Part shown: piece after piece, positions 17,570 to 28,846 of the stretch
Layout of the letters: every line of letters begins with the position of its first letter
How positions within the stretch are numbered: the first letter of the stretch is position 1
Origin: Caloramator australicus RC3
GTDB lineage: Bacteria; Bacillota; Clostridia; Clostridiales; Caloramatoraceae
Length of the DNA: 64,000 bases
Assembly: GCF_000297115.1 (NCBI RefSeq)
Contig: NZ_CAKP01000096.1
Coordinates: 1-64,000, forward strand
Direction of reading: 5' to 3'
Notes under the pieces: generated by a model
Seen by the model: only the letters and a program-made list of their open reading frames with translations
What the model was told of the DNA's origin: nothing
The model's database searches: none
Position numbers and translations under genes: made by a program

Positions 17570-18031
17570 TTGTTTGAGGAGACTTTGTTACAAAAATTAA
17601 ATAATATCAATCAAAATTATTATAAGTTGATATTAATTATCACCAAAGATTTTCAAAAAATAAATAGTTTGTTAGTAAATTTTGCTGAAAAAAATAGCAT
17701 TCCTTATATAAACCTTAATTTAGAATTATCAAAACGACTTATTTATGTTCCTTTTAACGAAAGATGGATATATGCAGATAAAGAGCTTAAAAATATTCTG
17801 CTTAAAAAGGAACATGATACCATAATTGTTGACAATACAGAAATCTTATTCGAAGAGCATTTAAAATTAAATCCAATCGAAGAACTCAAAAATATAAGCA
17901 AATATAAAAATATAATTGCATCAGTAAGAGGAAATTATAAAAATAATATTTTAACTTATGCTAAAATAGGAGAAAAAGAATTTAAAAAATATATATTGGA
18001 TGATTTGTTAAATAATTTAATTACAGTGTAG
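17570..18031 (+). CDS. brxF: BREX-3 protein BrxF
   Basis: The product is 153 residues, starting at a TTG 10 bases after AAAGGAGGT. It is a small protein with a P-loop-ATPase-like strand pattern (YKLILIITKDFQKINSLL, DTIIVDNTEILFEE) but an imperfect Walker A. Size, fold impression and position immediately before the giant BrxC match BrxF, the hallmark gene of type 3 BREX phage-defence loci. Its function is not known. It opens an operon of closely spaced plus-strand genes that runs to brxA. Sequence alone is weak for this assignment; the neighbourhood carries it. Confidence 0.8.
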   Translation: MFEETLLQKLNNINQNYYKLILIITKDFQKINSLLVNFAEKNSIPYINLNLELSKRLIYVPFNERWIYADKELKNILLKKEHDTIIVDNTEILFEEHLKLNPIEELKNISKYKNIIASVRGNYKNNILTYAKIGEKEFKKYILDDLLNNLITV

Positions 18032-18041
18032 GGGTGATTAA

Positions 18042-21000
18042 ATGAGATACAATGAAATAGTAAATTTTGAGCCGCTTGAGAGTTTAATTCAATTGTTGGA
18101 TGCTAATCAAAAAGAAAAAGCAATCAATTTAGTAAAATCTTATGTTATGTCGGATTCTATGGCTGAACTATTAAATGAAGTTGTAATACCTCAGCTGCAA
18201 TTTGATAACATAATGGACAATAAAGGAATATTTATAGTAGGAAACTATGGGACAGGAAAATCACACTTAATGTCGGTTATATCATCAATTGCAGAAGATA
18301 GAGAGTTATTACAATATGTTGATAATGAGAAATTTAAAATAGAAGCAGAAAAGATAGCTGGGAAATTTGAAGTTTTAAGAATAGAATTGGGATCTGTTTA
18401 TACAAATCTTAGAGACATTATATTGAAAAAAGAAATAGAAATAGATTTAAAAAACAGAGGCATTGATTTTATCTTCCCTGAAATGAATGAAATAACAAAT
18501 AATAAAGAATCTTTAATTGAAATGATGGCTAAATTTGAGGAAAAATATCCAGACAAAGGATATCTTATTATTATTGATGAGCTTTTAGATTTTTTAAAGA
18601 CCAAAAGAGAACATGAACTTATTCTTGATTTAGGCTTTTTAAGGGAGCTTGGGGAAGTTTGTAAAAATACAAGAATAAGAATTATAGCAGGACTTCAAGA
18701 ATCATTATTTGATAGTCCAAAATTTTCACATGTAAAAGACAAGATATTACAAATTAGGGATAGATACGAAAATATAATTATAAGAAGAGAAGATATTGCA
18801 TATGTAGTATCAAAAAGACTGTTGAAAAAGGATGAAAGGCAAAAGGCATATATAAGGCAGCACCTTCAAAAGTTCACTCATCTTTATAATAATATGGTTA
18901 ATACCCTTGAAACATTTGTTGATTTATATCCAATACATCCTAAATATATTGAGGTTTTTCAAAATATATATATTGCAGAGCACAGGCATATATTAAAAAC
19001 AATAAGTTTAACAATAAAAAAGATTTTGAATGAAGAAATTCCAGAAAATGATACAGGTATTATTTCCTATGATTCATATTGGGATCATTTAAAAGAAATG
19101 ACGGCAGCAAGGACAGATGTGCAGATTAGAGAAGTTGTAGATAAAAGTAAGACTTTAGAAAATATAATCGATTCTTCCTTCACTAAGCCAGTTTATAAAA
19201 AATATGCTATAAAAATAATAAAGGCATTAAGCGTTCATAGATTGACAACAGGTGATATATATGCACCAATTGGAATTACTATAGAAAATATAAAGGATGA
19301 TTTATGTTTAAACATTATAGAATCTCCTGAAATTGATGAAGAATTTTTATTGTCGACAATTTCAACAATACTTAGAGAAATAATAAAGACGGTTAGTGGT
19401 CAATTCATTTCATATAATGAAAATAATGGACAATATTACCTTGATTTAAAGAAGGTTGTTGATTATCAAGCAAAGATTGTAGAAAAGGTAGAAATGCTTT
19501 CAGAAGACCATCTAAATAGATATTACTTTAAACTATTATTAAAATTATTAGAATGGGAAGATATTACATCAAGCGTTCCCGGACATCAAATTTGGGAATA
19601 TAAGCTCTTATGGACAGATAAAAATGTAGAAAGAAAAGGATATTTATTCCTTGGAAACCCTAATGAAAGGCCAACAGCTCAACCACCAAGAGATTTTTAT
19701 ATATACTTTTTAAGACTTTTTGAATATAATGATTGGAAGGATCAAAACAAAGAAGATGAGGTATTCTTTATATTTAATGTAATAAACGATGATTTTGAAA
19801 ATCAACTTAAACTTTATGCGGCTGCAAATGAATTGGCGATAGCATCACCTGGAAATAGTTCGGATAAAAGGACGTATTTAGATAAAGCAAAAGAATTTGA
19901 AAAAGGTATAATAAATTTAATAAAGAATAATATATTAAATTGTTTTAAAATAAGGTATAAAGGTCAAGAAAAAACTATTTTAGAAGCTATAAAAATTAAA
20001 ACTATAGGAGAAAAAAGCTTTAAAGAAATAATCGATGTTATAGCTTCAAATTATTTATCAAGCTATTTTAACCAAATATATCCTGATTATCCTAAGTTTT
20101 CAACAATTATAACATTTAACAACATAGAACAGGCAACTAAAGCAGCTCTAAATTGTATTGCAGGCAAAAAAGAAGAACTTGGACTAAGAGTTTTGGATTC
20201 ATTAGGACTTCTTGACGGGGAAAGGGTTGATCCCTCTGATTCTATTTATGCTAAACATTACTTAGATTTAGTTTCAGATTTAGCACCTGGAATGGTTATA
20301 AACAAAAAAGATTTATTTGAAAAAGATAAAAGTGAAGATGAAATTGATAAAAAATTTAAATTGGAGCCTAATTTTGTTGTGGTTATTTTAGCTTCTCTTG
20401 TTTATAGTGGTGATATTATCCTAACTGATGCAGTTAATAAAGAATATGATTCAACAAAACTTAATGAATTAGCATCAGCAAATCTGTATAATATAATTGA
20501 ATTTAAATATATAAAAAGACCAAAGGATATCCCGATTGAAGCTTTAATAAAACTTTCGGAATGTTTAGGTATACCAGGACATATAAAAAATCCAGCAAGG
20601 AGAGTAGAAGCAATAACTGATATTTTAAAGGAAGTGGATACAATTATAAAAGATATATTTTATGTAAAAGAGCAAATTAATAAAGGCATATATATTTGGG
20701 ATTGTGTTCCTCAAATGATCGAAAGAAAAAAAGATACATATTTAGATAAATTAAACAAATTTAAAGAATTTTTAGATAGCTTAAAAATATATAACACCCC
20801 TGCTAAATTAAAATCCTTTAAATATACAGCAGATGAAATAGAAGAAAATTTTAAACCTAATAAAATATTAAAAGATATAAAATTTATATTGGAATTTAGA
20901 GAAAAAATACAAGTTTATGTAGAATATTTAAAGACGGCAGATGCATTTATAGATGATAGCATTTTTAAAGAGATTATAGATAAGGTTAAAAACAAGATAA

Positions 21001-21728
21001 AAGAAGCTATGAATGATTTAAGTAAGCTAAATGAAGATTATATTAACGAAATATTGGAAGATTTAAAAAAAGCAAAAAACAGATATAAAGAAGTTTATTT
21101 GGATGAGCATAAGAAATATAGATTGGACATTAATGCAGATAATAAAAAGGCTAAACTGCTTTCAAGCAAAGAATTTGATAACTTGAGAAAGCTTTGCCAG
21201 ATAAAGGATATATTTAATTCAAAGAAATTTGATGACATTAGCAAAAAGTTTAGTTCTGCATTAACTTGTTTTAATTTGACAAATGATGATATTGAAAGAA
21301 ATGTAATATGTCCGCATTGTAAATTTAATCCTAAGGATAATAATAAAGTTTTAGTTTATGGCCTAATGGATTCAATAGAGGAGGATATATTAAATACTTT
21401 AAATGATTGGGAACAACAGCTTTTAAAGGCACTTGAGGATAGTATTATTGTAGAAAACATGAAATATTTAAAATCAGATGAAAAAAGGGAAATTGAAGAA
21501 TTTATAAGCAATAAAAAATTACCTGAAATTATTACAATTAGCTTTATTAATGCTATTAACCAACTAATGGATGGCTTTGATAAGATAGAAATAAAAAGCG
21601 AAAATTTAAAGGATATAATTCCTAAAGGACCTATAACTGTAGACGAATTTAAAGATGCGATAGATAAATATATAAACAATTTATTAAAGGGAAAACAAAA
21701 GGATAAAGTAAGAATATTAATAAAGTAA
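18042..21728 (+). CDS. brxC: BREX-3 ATPase BrxC
   Basis: The product is a 1228-residue ATPase. Walker A GNYGTGKSHLM is at about 67-77 and Walker B YLIIIDELLDF at about 174-184; the rest is a long helical body, with a CPHC motif near residue 1089 preceded by another Cys, a possible zinc site. BrxC/PglY proteins are the large AAA-type component of BREX and are needed for defence and for methylation by PglX. The length is typical. GGGGTGATTAA precedes the ATG, 10 bases after brxF, and pglX follows 13 bases after the stop. Its very A/T-rich codon use differs from the xdhC side. Confidence 0.93.
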   Translation: MRYNEIVNFEPLESLIQLLDANQKEKAINLVKSYVMSDSMAELLNEVVIPQLQFDNIMDNKGIFIVGNYGTGKSHLMSVISSIAEDRELLQYVDNEKFKIEAEKIAGKFEVLRIELGSVYTNLRDIILKKEIEIDLKNRGIDFIFPEMNEITNNKESLIEMMAKFEEKYPDKGYLIIIDELLDFLKTKREHELILDLGFLRELGEVCKNTRIRIIAGLQESLFDSPKFSHVKDKILQIRDRYENIIIRREDIAYVVSKRLLKKDERQKAYIRQHLQKFTHLYNNMVNTLETFVDLYPIHPKYIEVFQNIYIAEHRHILKTISLTIKKILNEEIPENDTGIISYDSYWDHLKEMTAARTDVQIREVVDKSKTLENIIDSSFTKPVYKKYAIKIIKALSVHRLTTGDIYAPIGITIENIKDDLCLNIIESPEIDEEFLLSTISTILREIIKTVSGQFISYNENNGQYYLDLKKVVDYQAKIVEKVEMLSEDHLNRYYFKLLLKLLEWEDITSSVPGHQIWEYKLLWTDKNVERKGYLFLGNPNERPTAQPPRDFYIYFLRLFEYNDWKDQNKEDEVFFIFNVINDDFENQLKLYAAANELAIASPGNSSDKRTYLDKAKEFEKGIINLIKNNILNCFKIRYKGQEKTILEAIKIKTIGEKSFKEIIDVIASNYLSSYFNQIYPDYPKFSTIITFNNIEQATKAALNCIAGKKEELGLRVLDSLGLLDGERVDPSDSIYAKHYLDLVSDLAPGMVINKKDLFEKDKSEDEIDKKFKLEPNFVVVILASLVYSGDIILTDAVNKEYDSTKLNELASANLYNIIEFKYIKRPKDIPIEALIKLSECLGIPGHIKNPARRVEAITDILKEVDTIIKDIFYVKEQINKGIYIWDCVPQMIERKKDTYLDKLNKFKEFLDSLKIYNTPAKLKSFKYTADEIEENFKPNKILKDIKFILEFREKIQVYVEYLKTADAFIDDSIFKEIIDKVKNKIKEAMNDLSKLNEDYINEILEDLKKAKNRYKEVYLDEHKKYRLDINADNKKAKLLSSKEFDNLRKLCQIKDIFNSKKFDDISKKFSSALTCFNLTNDDIERNVICPHCKFNPKDNNKVLVYGLMDSIEEDILNTLNDWEQQLLKALEDSIIVENMKYLKSDEKREIEEFISNKKLPEIITISFINAINQLMDGFDKIEIKSENLKDIIPKGPITVDEFKDAIDKYINNLLKGKQKDKVRILIK

Positions 21729-21741
21729 TGGAGGTTATAAT

Positions 21742-24312
21742 ATGAAGCTTACAAAAGATGATTTAGACAAAGTAAGGCATATAGAAGGTTTCCCTATAGC
21801 TAAAGATGAGGATATAATAAATCTTTCAGATCCACCTTATTATACAGCTTGCCCCAATTCATTTATAAATGATTTTATAGAAAATTTTGGTAAAAAATAT
21901 GACGAGAATAGTGATGATTATTATGTAGAGCCTTTTACAGCAGATGTATCGGAAGGGAAAAACGATCCTATATATAATGCACATTCCTATCATACAAAGG
22001 TTCCTTATAAGGCTATAATGAGATATATACTTCATTATACAAAGCCAGGAGATATTGTTTTTGATGGATTTTGTGGGACGGGTATGACAGGGGTTGCAGC
22101 AGCTATGTGCGAAAATCCTGATCCAGAGTTTAAACTTCAGCTTGAAAAGGAGTTCAAAGAAAGAGGGAAAAAAATAGAGTGGGGTGCAAGAAGAGCCATA
22201 CTTTGCGATATATCTCCTGCTGCAACATTTATTGCATATAATTATAATACCCCAGTTGATCCTGCAGAATTTGAAAAGGAAGCTAAAAGTATTTTGGAGG
22301 AAGTTGAAAAGGAATGCGGATGGATGTATGAAACTATTCACATTAATGATAATGGAGAGCCTATATTAGATATAGAAGGGAAGCCTATAAAAGGGAGAAT
22401 TAACTACACAGTTTGGTCAGATGTTTTTATATGCCCAAGCTGTGGAGAGGAAATTGTGTTTTGGGATGTAGCAGTAAATAAAGAAGATGGACAAGTTCTT
22501 AATGAATTTAAATGTCATTCTTGTGGGGCAATTCTTAAAAAAAAATAATCTTGAAAGGGCTAAAACTACAGTTTATGATAGGGCATTGAAGGAATTTATC
22601 ACTCAAGCAAAGCAGGTTCCAGTTTTAATAAACTATACGGTAAACGGCAAAAGATATGAAAAAAAACCAGATGAATTTGATTTAAGACTAATTCAAAAGA
22701 TTGATGATATGGATATTCCTTACTGGTATCCTACAAACAGGATGCCAGAGGGGGATGAATCAAGAAGAAATGATAAGTATGGTATAACACATGTGCATCA
22801 TTTTTATATAAAGAGGAATTTGTGGGTGTTAAGTTGTTTAAATAAAAAAAATATAATTCTAAGTTTTGTTATTTATTTTTTGCTTCTATATTATCATCCT
22901 TAGCGAGAGCCTCAATAAGGAATAGATATATGCCTGAATATGGGAATAGGCATGTTGGTGTATTATCTGGAACATTATATATTCCAAGTTTAAATGAAGA
23001 GAATAATATTATATCGATGTTAAAAACAAGAATAAACAGTATTCATAAAGCATTAATAATATTTAAGAATATAAAAAATTATAATTATATAATATCAACA
23101 AATTCTACTGTTAATTTATTTTATATAAAGAATAATTCTATAGATTATATTTTCACTGACCCACCATTTGGTGATAACCTAATGTATTCAGAGCTTAACT
23201 TTATATGGGAAGCATGGCTTAAAGTATTTACAAATAATAAATCAGAGGCGATAATAAACAAAATTCAAAGAAAAGGACTTAAAGAATATCAAGAACTAAT
23301 GGAACAGTGTTTTAAAGAGATGTATAGAATTTTAAAGCCGGGAAGGTGGATAACTGTAGAGTTTCATAACTCAAAGAACTCCGTATGGAATGCGATTCAG
23401 GAGGCAATGTTAAGGTCAGGATTTATAATTGCAAATGTAAGAATTTTAGATAAAAAGAAATCAACAACCAATCAATTGACATATGCAAATACAACAAATA
23501 AGGATTTATTAATTTCAGCCTACAAACCCAAGGAAAGCTTTGAAAAGAAGTTTATGTTAGAAGCTGGAACAGAGGATGGAGTTTGGGATTTTGTAAGGCA
23601 ACATCTTGAAATGTTACCAGTTATAATAGAGAATAACAATAAATTAGAGATTATTCCAGAGAGGCAAAATTATTTACTTTATGATGCTATGATTGCTTAT
23701 CATATTCAAAAAGGATTAAGTATACCTATGGGTGCTGCTGAATTTTATAAAGGATTAAAGGAAAGATTTGTTGAAAGAGATGGAATGTTCTTCCTACCAA
23801 GCCAGGTTATAAAGTATGAAGAAAAAAGATATAAATTAGAACTTATGGAGCAACTTACATTTGTAATTGTTGATGAAAAAAGTGCAATACAGTGGATAAG
23901 AAGTGAACTTGAAAAGCAACCTCAAACATATCAAGAGATTCAGCCGAAATTTTTACAAAAGAAGCATGAATTTAAACATGAAAAAATGCCGGAGCTTTTA
24001 GATATGTTAAAGGAGAACTTTTTACAGGATGAAGAAGGAAGATGGTATGTTCCAGATCCAAATAAACAATCTGATATTGAAAAATTAAGAAATAAAAATT
24101 TATTAAAGGAATTTGAAGGCTATTTAAATACAAAGGGTAAACTTAAAGTTTTTAGAACAGAGGCGATAAGAGCTGGATTTAAAGATTTATGGCAGAAAAA
24201 AGATTATAAAACAATCGTAAAGGTTGCCGAGAGGCTTCCAGAAACTGTTTTGCAGGAAGATAATTTCCTTCTTATGTATTACGATAATGCTGTAACAAGA
24301 TTAGGTGATTGA
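21742..24312 (+). pseudogene. pglX: BREX-3 adenine methyltransferase PglX, frameshifted twice as read
   Basis: Together the three reading segments encode a BREX DNA methyltransferase of about 856 residues. Segment 1 (21742-22548) has SDPPYYTACPN, the SAM motif FDGFCGTGMTG (about 108-117) and a zinc ribbon CPSCGEE...CHSCG. Segment 2 (within 22546-22903) has THVHHFYIKRNLW. Segment 3 (to 24312) has NRHVGVLSGTLY and the catalytic motif TDPPFGDNLMY. Segments 1 and 3 share one frame; the middle is shifted. The breaks fall in A9 at 22537-22545 (A8 restores the frame) and A8 at 22844-22851 (A9 restores it). Either this is homopolymer miscalling or the gene is phase-variable. As read, the protein stops after the zinc ribbon. 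Confidence 0.88.
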
Positions 24313-24313
24313 T

Positions 24314-26962
24314 ATGGTTGAGGTAGGTAAATATGTTTATGCTAAGGAATTAAAAAGACACGTTAAAATTTTAGATGTTGTTGAACTTTGGGGATATAAA
24401 ATATTTTTAGCTTTAGATACGTCAACAAATAAACTTTTAAAACTTAATGAAGAAAATATAGAATTGCAAATAAAAAATAATATTTATGAATTTAAATATA
24501 TTTTATATTCAGCTAAAATTAAAAATGAAATATCAAATGGAATACTGTCGCCAATAAGCGGCAGTATTCTTCCACTTCCCCATCAAATTTATGCTTTAAA
24601 AAGGGCAATTTCAAATGACAATATTAGATATATTTTGGCTGATGAAGTTGGTCTTGGAAAGACAATTGAAGCCGGATTAATTTTAAAAGAGCTAAAAATA
24701 AGGGGACTTATAAAAAGGATTTTAATAATAACGCCAAAGGGGCTTGTAACGCAGTGGCAAGAGGAACTTAGGGAAAAATTTAAGGAGGAATTTAATATAA
24801 TATTGCCTCAATATTTTGATTCACTAAAAAAGATTTATGGCGACGGGAATATTTGGACAAAATTTGATCAGGTAATAACATCTCATGATTCTGTTAAGCC
24901 AGTAGAAAACAGAGCTGGCTGGACAAAAGAAGATATAGATTTATTAAATAGTGAAAGATTTATCAATTTAATTTCGTCAGGATGGGATTTAATAATTATT
25001 GATGAAGCTCATAGATTGTCAGGATCCAGTTCAGATGTTGCAAGATATAAACTTGGTAAGGCACTATCTTTATCCACACCATATTTACTATTATTATCCG
25101 CAACACCGCATCAGGGTAAAAGCGATTCTTTTTTAAGACTTTTAAAATTTTTAGATGAAGAAGCATTTCCAAATGAAAAAGCAATAACAAGACAAGTAGT
25201 ATCACCCTATGTAATTAGAACTGAAAAACGAGATGCAATAGACTTTGATGGATATAAATTGTTTAAAAATAGATATACAAAGATAATTAATATAAATTGG
25301 ACGGAAAAACATGAATTGCAAAGATTGCTTTATGAAAAGGTAACAAATTATGTTTCAAGAGGATATAATAGAGCTATAAAAGAAAGAAAAAATTATATAG
25401 GTTTTTTAATGGTTCTCATGCAAAGACTTGTAACAAGCAGCACAAGGGCAATAAGGGACTTTGTTGAGAGAAGAATTGAAGTTTTAAATAATCAATATTT
25501 TGATAATGAAAAATATGATATTGAAGATATATATGATGGTTATGGAGAGGAAGCACTGGAAGAATTAATTGCAACGACAAGCTTTGATATTAAAAAGGAA
25601 ATTGAGGAACTTAAAGAAATTTTGACAGTTGCACAACAAGCAGAATATCAATTTATTGATGCGAAGCTTGAGATGCTTTACGATATAATTTTTAAAATAA
25701 GAATGGAAGAAAATGAAGCGAAGTTTTTAATATTTACCGAGTTTATTGGGACACAAAACTATTTAAAGGAAATGTTATCAAAGAAAGGATATAAAATTGC
25801 ATTATTAAATGGTTCTATGGATATGGATGAAAGAAAAGAAGTATTAATAAATTTTAAAGAAGATGCGGATATTTTAATATCTACTGATGCAGGAGGAGAA
25901 GGGTTAAATCTTCAATTTTGTCATATCGTTATTAATTATGATATGCCATGGAACCCGATGAAAATAGAACAAAGAATAGGAAGAGTTGATAGAATTGGAC
26001 AGCATAGGGATGTTTTAGTATTTAATTTCATATTAGAGGATACTATTGAAAATAGAGTAAGAAAAATTCTAGAAGAAAAATTACAAATTATATATAAAGA
26101 ATTTGGAGTAGATAAGATAAGCGATGTCCTTGATAGTTTTGATGCAGGGGTTGATTTTACAGATGTTTATATAAAATCAATTGCTAATCCTAAATATATG
26201 GATGTCTTTATAAAAAGTGTGGAGGAAAAAATTAAAGAAAAAACAAAAAATTTATCTGAATTAAAAGAAATCCTTAAGGATAAAAAAGAATTAAATTTAG
26301 ATCTTATTTATGATTTACCATCACAAGATATAATATATTATTTAAAGGAAATGTATAAATATAAATGTCTATCGATAGGTGAAGAAGTAAAATTAGATTT
26401 TATTCCAATTAATTTATTTGACGAAAGAATAAAAAGCCTTTTAAATATTCAAGAATTCCCTATTAAAGATAAGATACCTAGAGTTAATCTTAGTAATAAA
26501 TTTGAAAAAGGATATTGGAGTCTTTGGGAAGTAAATATTAGTGATAATGAAAGGTATTGCAAAGTTTTTTCTGTATTTATTAATTCTATAGGTGATTATA
26601 GACCAGCAACATCAAAGGCTTTATTTGAATTGTTTTTAAAAGAAAATATTGATTTTGATGGAGAGTGTGGATTGAGACAGGATATATTTAGTATTATAAG
26701 TAAAATTGCCAAGGATATTGGATATAACTATTTTAGCGATATGAAGGAAGATTATTTTAAAAATGTTGAAAAAGAACTTGAAAAGTATAAAACTGCCTAT
26801 AATCTTAGAAAAGAAGCTGCAATGAAAATTGGAATAGAATCAATTAAAAAACATAGATTAAGTCAAATTGAAATGGAAGAAAAAAATAAATTGAATTTAA
26901 TAGAAAATAAAAAGAAAATAATTCCTAATTTGAAGCTTTTATATATGGTATATGTGGAGTGA
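24314..26962 (+). CDS. brxHII: BREX-3 SNF2-type helicase BrxHII
   Basis: The product is an 882-residue superfamily 2 ATPase of the SNF2/RapA type. Motifs in order: ILADEVGLGKTIEAGLILK (motif I), RILIITPKGLVTQWQEEL (Ia), LIIIDEAHRL (DEAH box), LLLSATPHQGK (III), then the C-terminal helicase half with FLIFTEFIGTQNYL, STDAGGEGLNLQFC, NYDMPWNPMKIEQRIGRVDR. A charged coiled-coil-like tail ends the protein. The ATG at 24314 starts directly after the pglX stop, with AGGTGA upstream; a GTG at 24305 is less likely. Position between pglX and pglZ is that of brxHII in type 3 BREX, where its DNA translocase role is inferred. Confidence 0.9.
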   Translation: MVEVGKYVYAKELKRHVKILDVVELWGYKIFLALDTSTNKLLKLNEENIELQIKNNIYEFKYILYSAKIKNEISNGILSPISGSILPLPHQIYALKRAISNDNIRYILADEVGLGKTIEAGLILKELKIRGLIKRILIITPKGLVTQWQEELREKFKEEFNIILPQYFDSLKKIYGDGNIWTKFDQVITSHDSVKPVENRAGWTKEDIDLLNSERFINLISSGWDLIIIDEAHRLSGSSSDVARYKLGKALSLSTPYLLLLSATPHQGKSDSFLRLLKFLDEEAFPNEKAITRQVVSPYVIRTEKRDAIDFDGYKLFKNRYTKIININWTEKHELQRLLYEKVTNYVSRGYNRAIKERKNYIGFLMVLMQRLVTSSTRAIRDFVERRIEVLNNQYFDNEKYDIEDIYDGYGEEALEELIATTSFDIKKEIEELKEILTVAQQAEYQFIDAKLEMLYDIIFKIRMEENEAKFLIFTEFIGTQNYLKEMLSKKGYKIALLNGSMDMDERKEVLINFKEDADILISTDAGGEGLNLQFCHIVINYDMPWNPMKIEQRIGRVDRIGQHRDVLVFNFILEDTIENRVRKILEEKLQIIYKEFGVDKISDVLDSFDAGVDFTDVYIKSIANPKYMDVFIKSVEEKIKEKTKNLSELKEILKDKKELNLDLIYDLPSQDIIYYLKEMYKYKCLSIGEEVKLDFIPINLFDERIKSLLNIQEFPIKDKIPRVNLSNKFEKGYWSLWEVNISDNERYCKVFSVFINSIGDYRPATSKALFELFLKENIDFDGECGLRQDIFSIISKIAKDIGYNYFSDMKEDYFKNVEKELEKYKTAYNLRKEAAMKIGIESIKKHRLSQIEMEEKNKLNLIENKKKIIPNLKLLYMVYVE

Positions 26963-26966
26963 TGGT

Positions 26967-28832
26967 ATGAATATTAATGATATTCTGTTGAGAAAAATTC
27001 CATTAAACTTATATGAACATATTTTAATTTTTGATTTTGACAATTTAATTTCAAACGAACTTATAATAGAAAAAATACTAAAGGAAGGTTATGAGATTTT
27101 TGAATTTAAAGACATCGAATATTATAGAATTTATTTTGAAGCGGAATGTAGGAATTCCTCCAAGAAGCTTATATTAATAGTAAATGATAATGTCTATATT
27201 CCATATGATATTAAAGAGGATTATTTTTTGGTTGATATAAGTTTAAATGATATATTTAAAAATATTGATGTTAGGGTTTTAAAATATATTGCAAGAGAAA
27301 ATTATGGTATTATTTATGAAAAAGCAAAAAATATTAAAAGAATATTATCTTATGAGGAAACTTGTGACTTTTTATTAAAAAATGTTTATTATATTGATAT
27401 CCAACTTATTAACACTTTTAATGACTTAATTAAAATCATATTAAGGTTATATTACAAAGGAATTGAGCTGCCTAGCATTTTAGTAGAGCATTTATATGAG
27501 AGATTGAATTTAGATTATGATTTACTTAATGAAATATTAATGGGGAAAGATAAATTCTTTAATTTTTTACAAAATCAGTGGGAAATGTTTGTGAATAGTT
27601 TTATTAATCCGTCTATAAAAAGCATTGTTGATTTTAATGATACAGATATAAAAGTGTATATTGATAATTTATTCTCGGAAGGATACTTGCATTCTGTTGA
27701 TATTCAAATAAATGATAATATACCCGAATTTGCTAAAATAGGGATTATACTAGATAGAAATTCTGTTTTAAATAACGAATATGGAATGATGATTAATAAA
27801 TTAAAGAAGAAAACTGATAGCATCAGTGATTATAAAGATTGGATAGAATTAGCCAAGATTTTTGGGGAAATAGTTAGAATAAGTTGCATTTTAAATAAAG
27901 AAGAATATAAATCGCTAAGTTTAAGTTTAAACGATAAATTTAAAAACTGGCTTTATATGAATTATGGTAAACTGCCATATTTGTCTTATTTTAATGGACC
28001 TGTAATGATTCATCAAATTCAACATTATATAATAAATACCATTAAAAAAGAAAAGAAGAAAAAAGTAATTTTAATAGTATTTGATTGCATGTCACAATTT
28101 AATTGGAGTATTATTAAGCATTATCTTAATAAGAAGGGGTATTTGATTGAAGATAAAGCTTGTTTTGCATGGATTCCAACTATAACTTCTGTTTCAAGAC
28201 AGGCATTGTTTTCCGGAGAAATTCCTATTAATTTTAAAGAGACTCTATTTACGTCAAATTACGATGAAAAACATTTTAAAAATTTTTTTATAAATCATGG
28301 CTATAATGAGAAGAATATTATGTTTTTTAGAAATGTAAAAACTTTTGAGGAAGAAGGCTTGCAAAATGCATTGGAAAAGAATGTAGATGTAATTGGCATT
28401 GTAGTTGATTTAATAGATAGATTTGTTCATAATCAAATGTTTGATTATAAGGGGCTATATAATAATATTGAATTTTATTTGAATGAAGGATATTTAGATA
28501 AGTTTTTTACTAATATTTTAGAATATGGATATGAAATATTTATTACTTCAGATCATGGGAATATATCAGCGATAGGACAAGGTAACGTTAAAGAGGGTGT
28601 TTTGCTTGAAACATTATCAAGTAGAATTGCTGTTTATGAAAACGATTTAAAAAATATTTATCTAAATGATAAGAAAATAATAGAATGGATTGGAACAGGA
28701 TTACCTAATGAGTATAATTATATTATATGTGACAATAATTATTCCTTTTATAAGGATGGTGAATCAATATTAAGCCATGGAGGTATATCTTTTGAAGAGG
28801 TTATAGTTCCATTTGCTAGAATAAAACACTAA
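26967..28832 (+). CDS. pglZ: BREX-3 alkaline-phosphatase-fold protein PglZ
   Basis: The product is 621 residues from the ATG at 26967, 7 bases after GGAG and only 4 bases beyond the helicase stop. The C-terminal half has the PglZ pattern of the alkaline-phosphatase superfamily: VILIVFDCMSQFNW (first metal Asp), WIPTITSVSRQALFSGE (nucleophile region), VGIVVDLIDRFVH, and FITSDHGNISAIGQG (metal-binding Asp-His). The N-terminal ~320 residues are family-specific and helical. PglZ is the most conserved BREX gene. Its target is unknown, but it is needed for phage restriction in characterised BREX systems. Confidence 0.92.
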   Translation: MNINDILLRKIPLNLYEHILIFDFDNLISNELIIEKILKEGYEIFEFKDIEYYRIYFEAECRNSSKKLILIVNDNVYIPYDIKEDYFLVDISLNDIFKNIDVRVLKYIARENYGIIYEKAKNIKRILSYEETCDFLLKNVYYIDIQLINTFNDLIKIILRLYYKGIELPSILVEHLYERLNLDYDLLNEILMGKDKFFNFLQNQWEMFVNSFINPSIKSIVDFNDTDIKVYIDNLFSEGYLHSVDIQINDNIPEFAKIGIILDRNSVLNNEYGMMINKLKKKTDSISDYKDWIELAKIFGEIVRISCILNKEEYKSLSLSLNDKFKNWLYMNYGKLPYLSYFNGPVMIHQIQHYIINTIKKEKKKKVILIVFDCMSQFNWSIIKHYLNKKGYLIEDKACFAWIPTITSVSRQALFSGEIPINFKETLFTSNYDEKHFKNFFINHGYNEKNIMFFRNVKTFEEEGLQNALEKNVDVIGIVVDLIDRFVHNQMFDYKGLYNNIEFYLNEGYLDKFFTNILEYGYEIFITSDHGNISAIGQGNVKEGVLLETLSSRIAVYENDLKNIYLNDKKIIEWIGTGLPNEYNYIICDNNYSFYKDGESILSHGGISFEEVIVPFARIKH

Positions 28833-28846
28833 GGAAGGATGAATTT

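Noticed and set aside
17513..17570. Integration site or direct repeat marking the left island border
   Set aside because: No tRNA gene, integrase or repeat matching the right border near 34190 could be seen.
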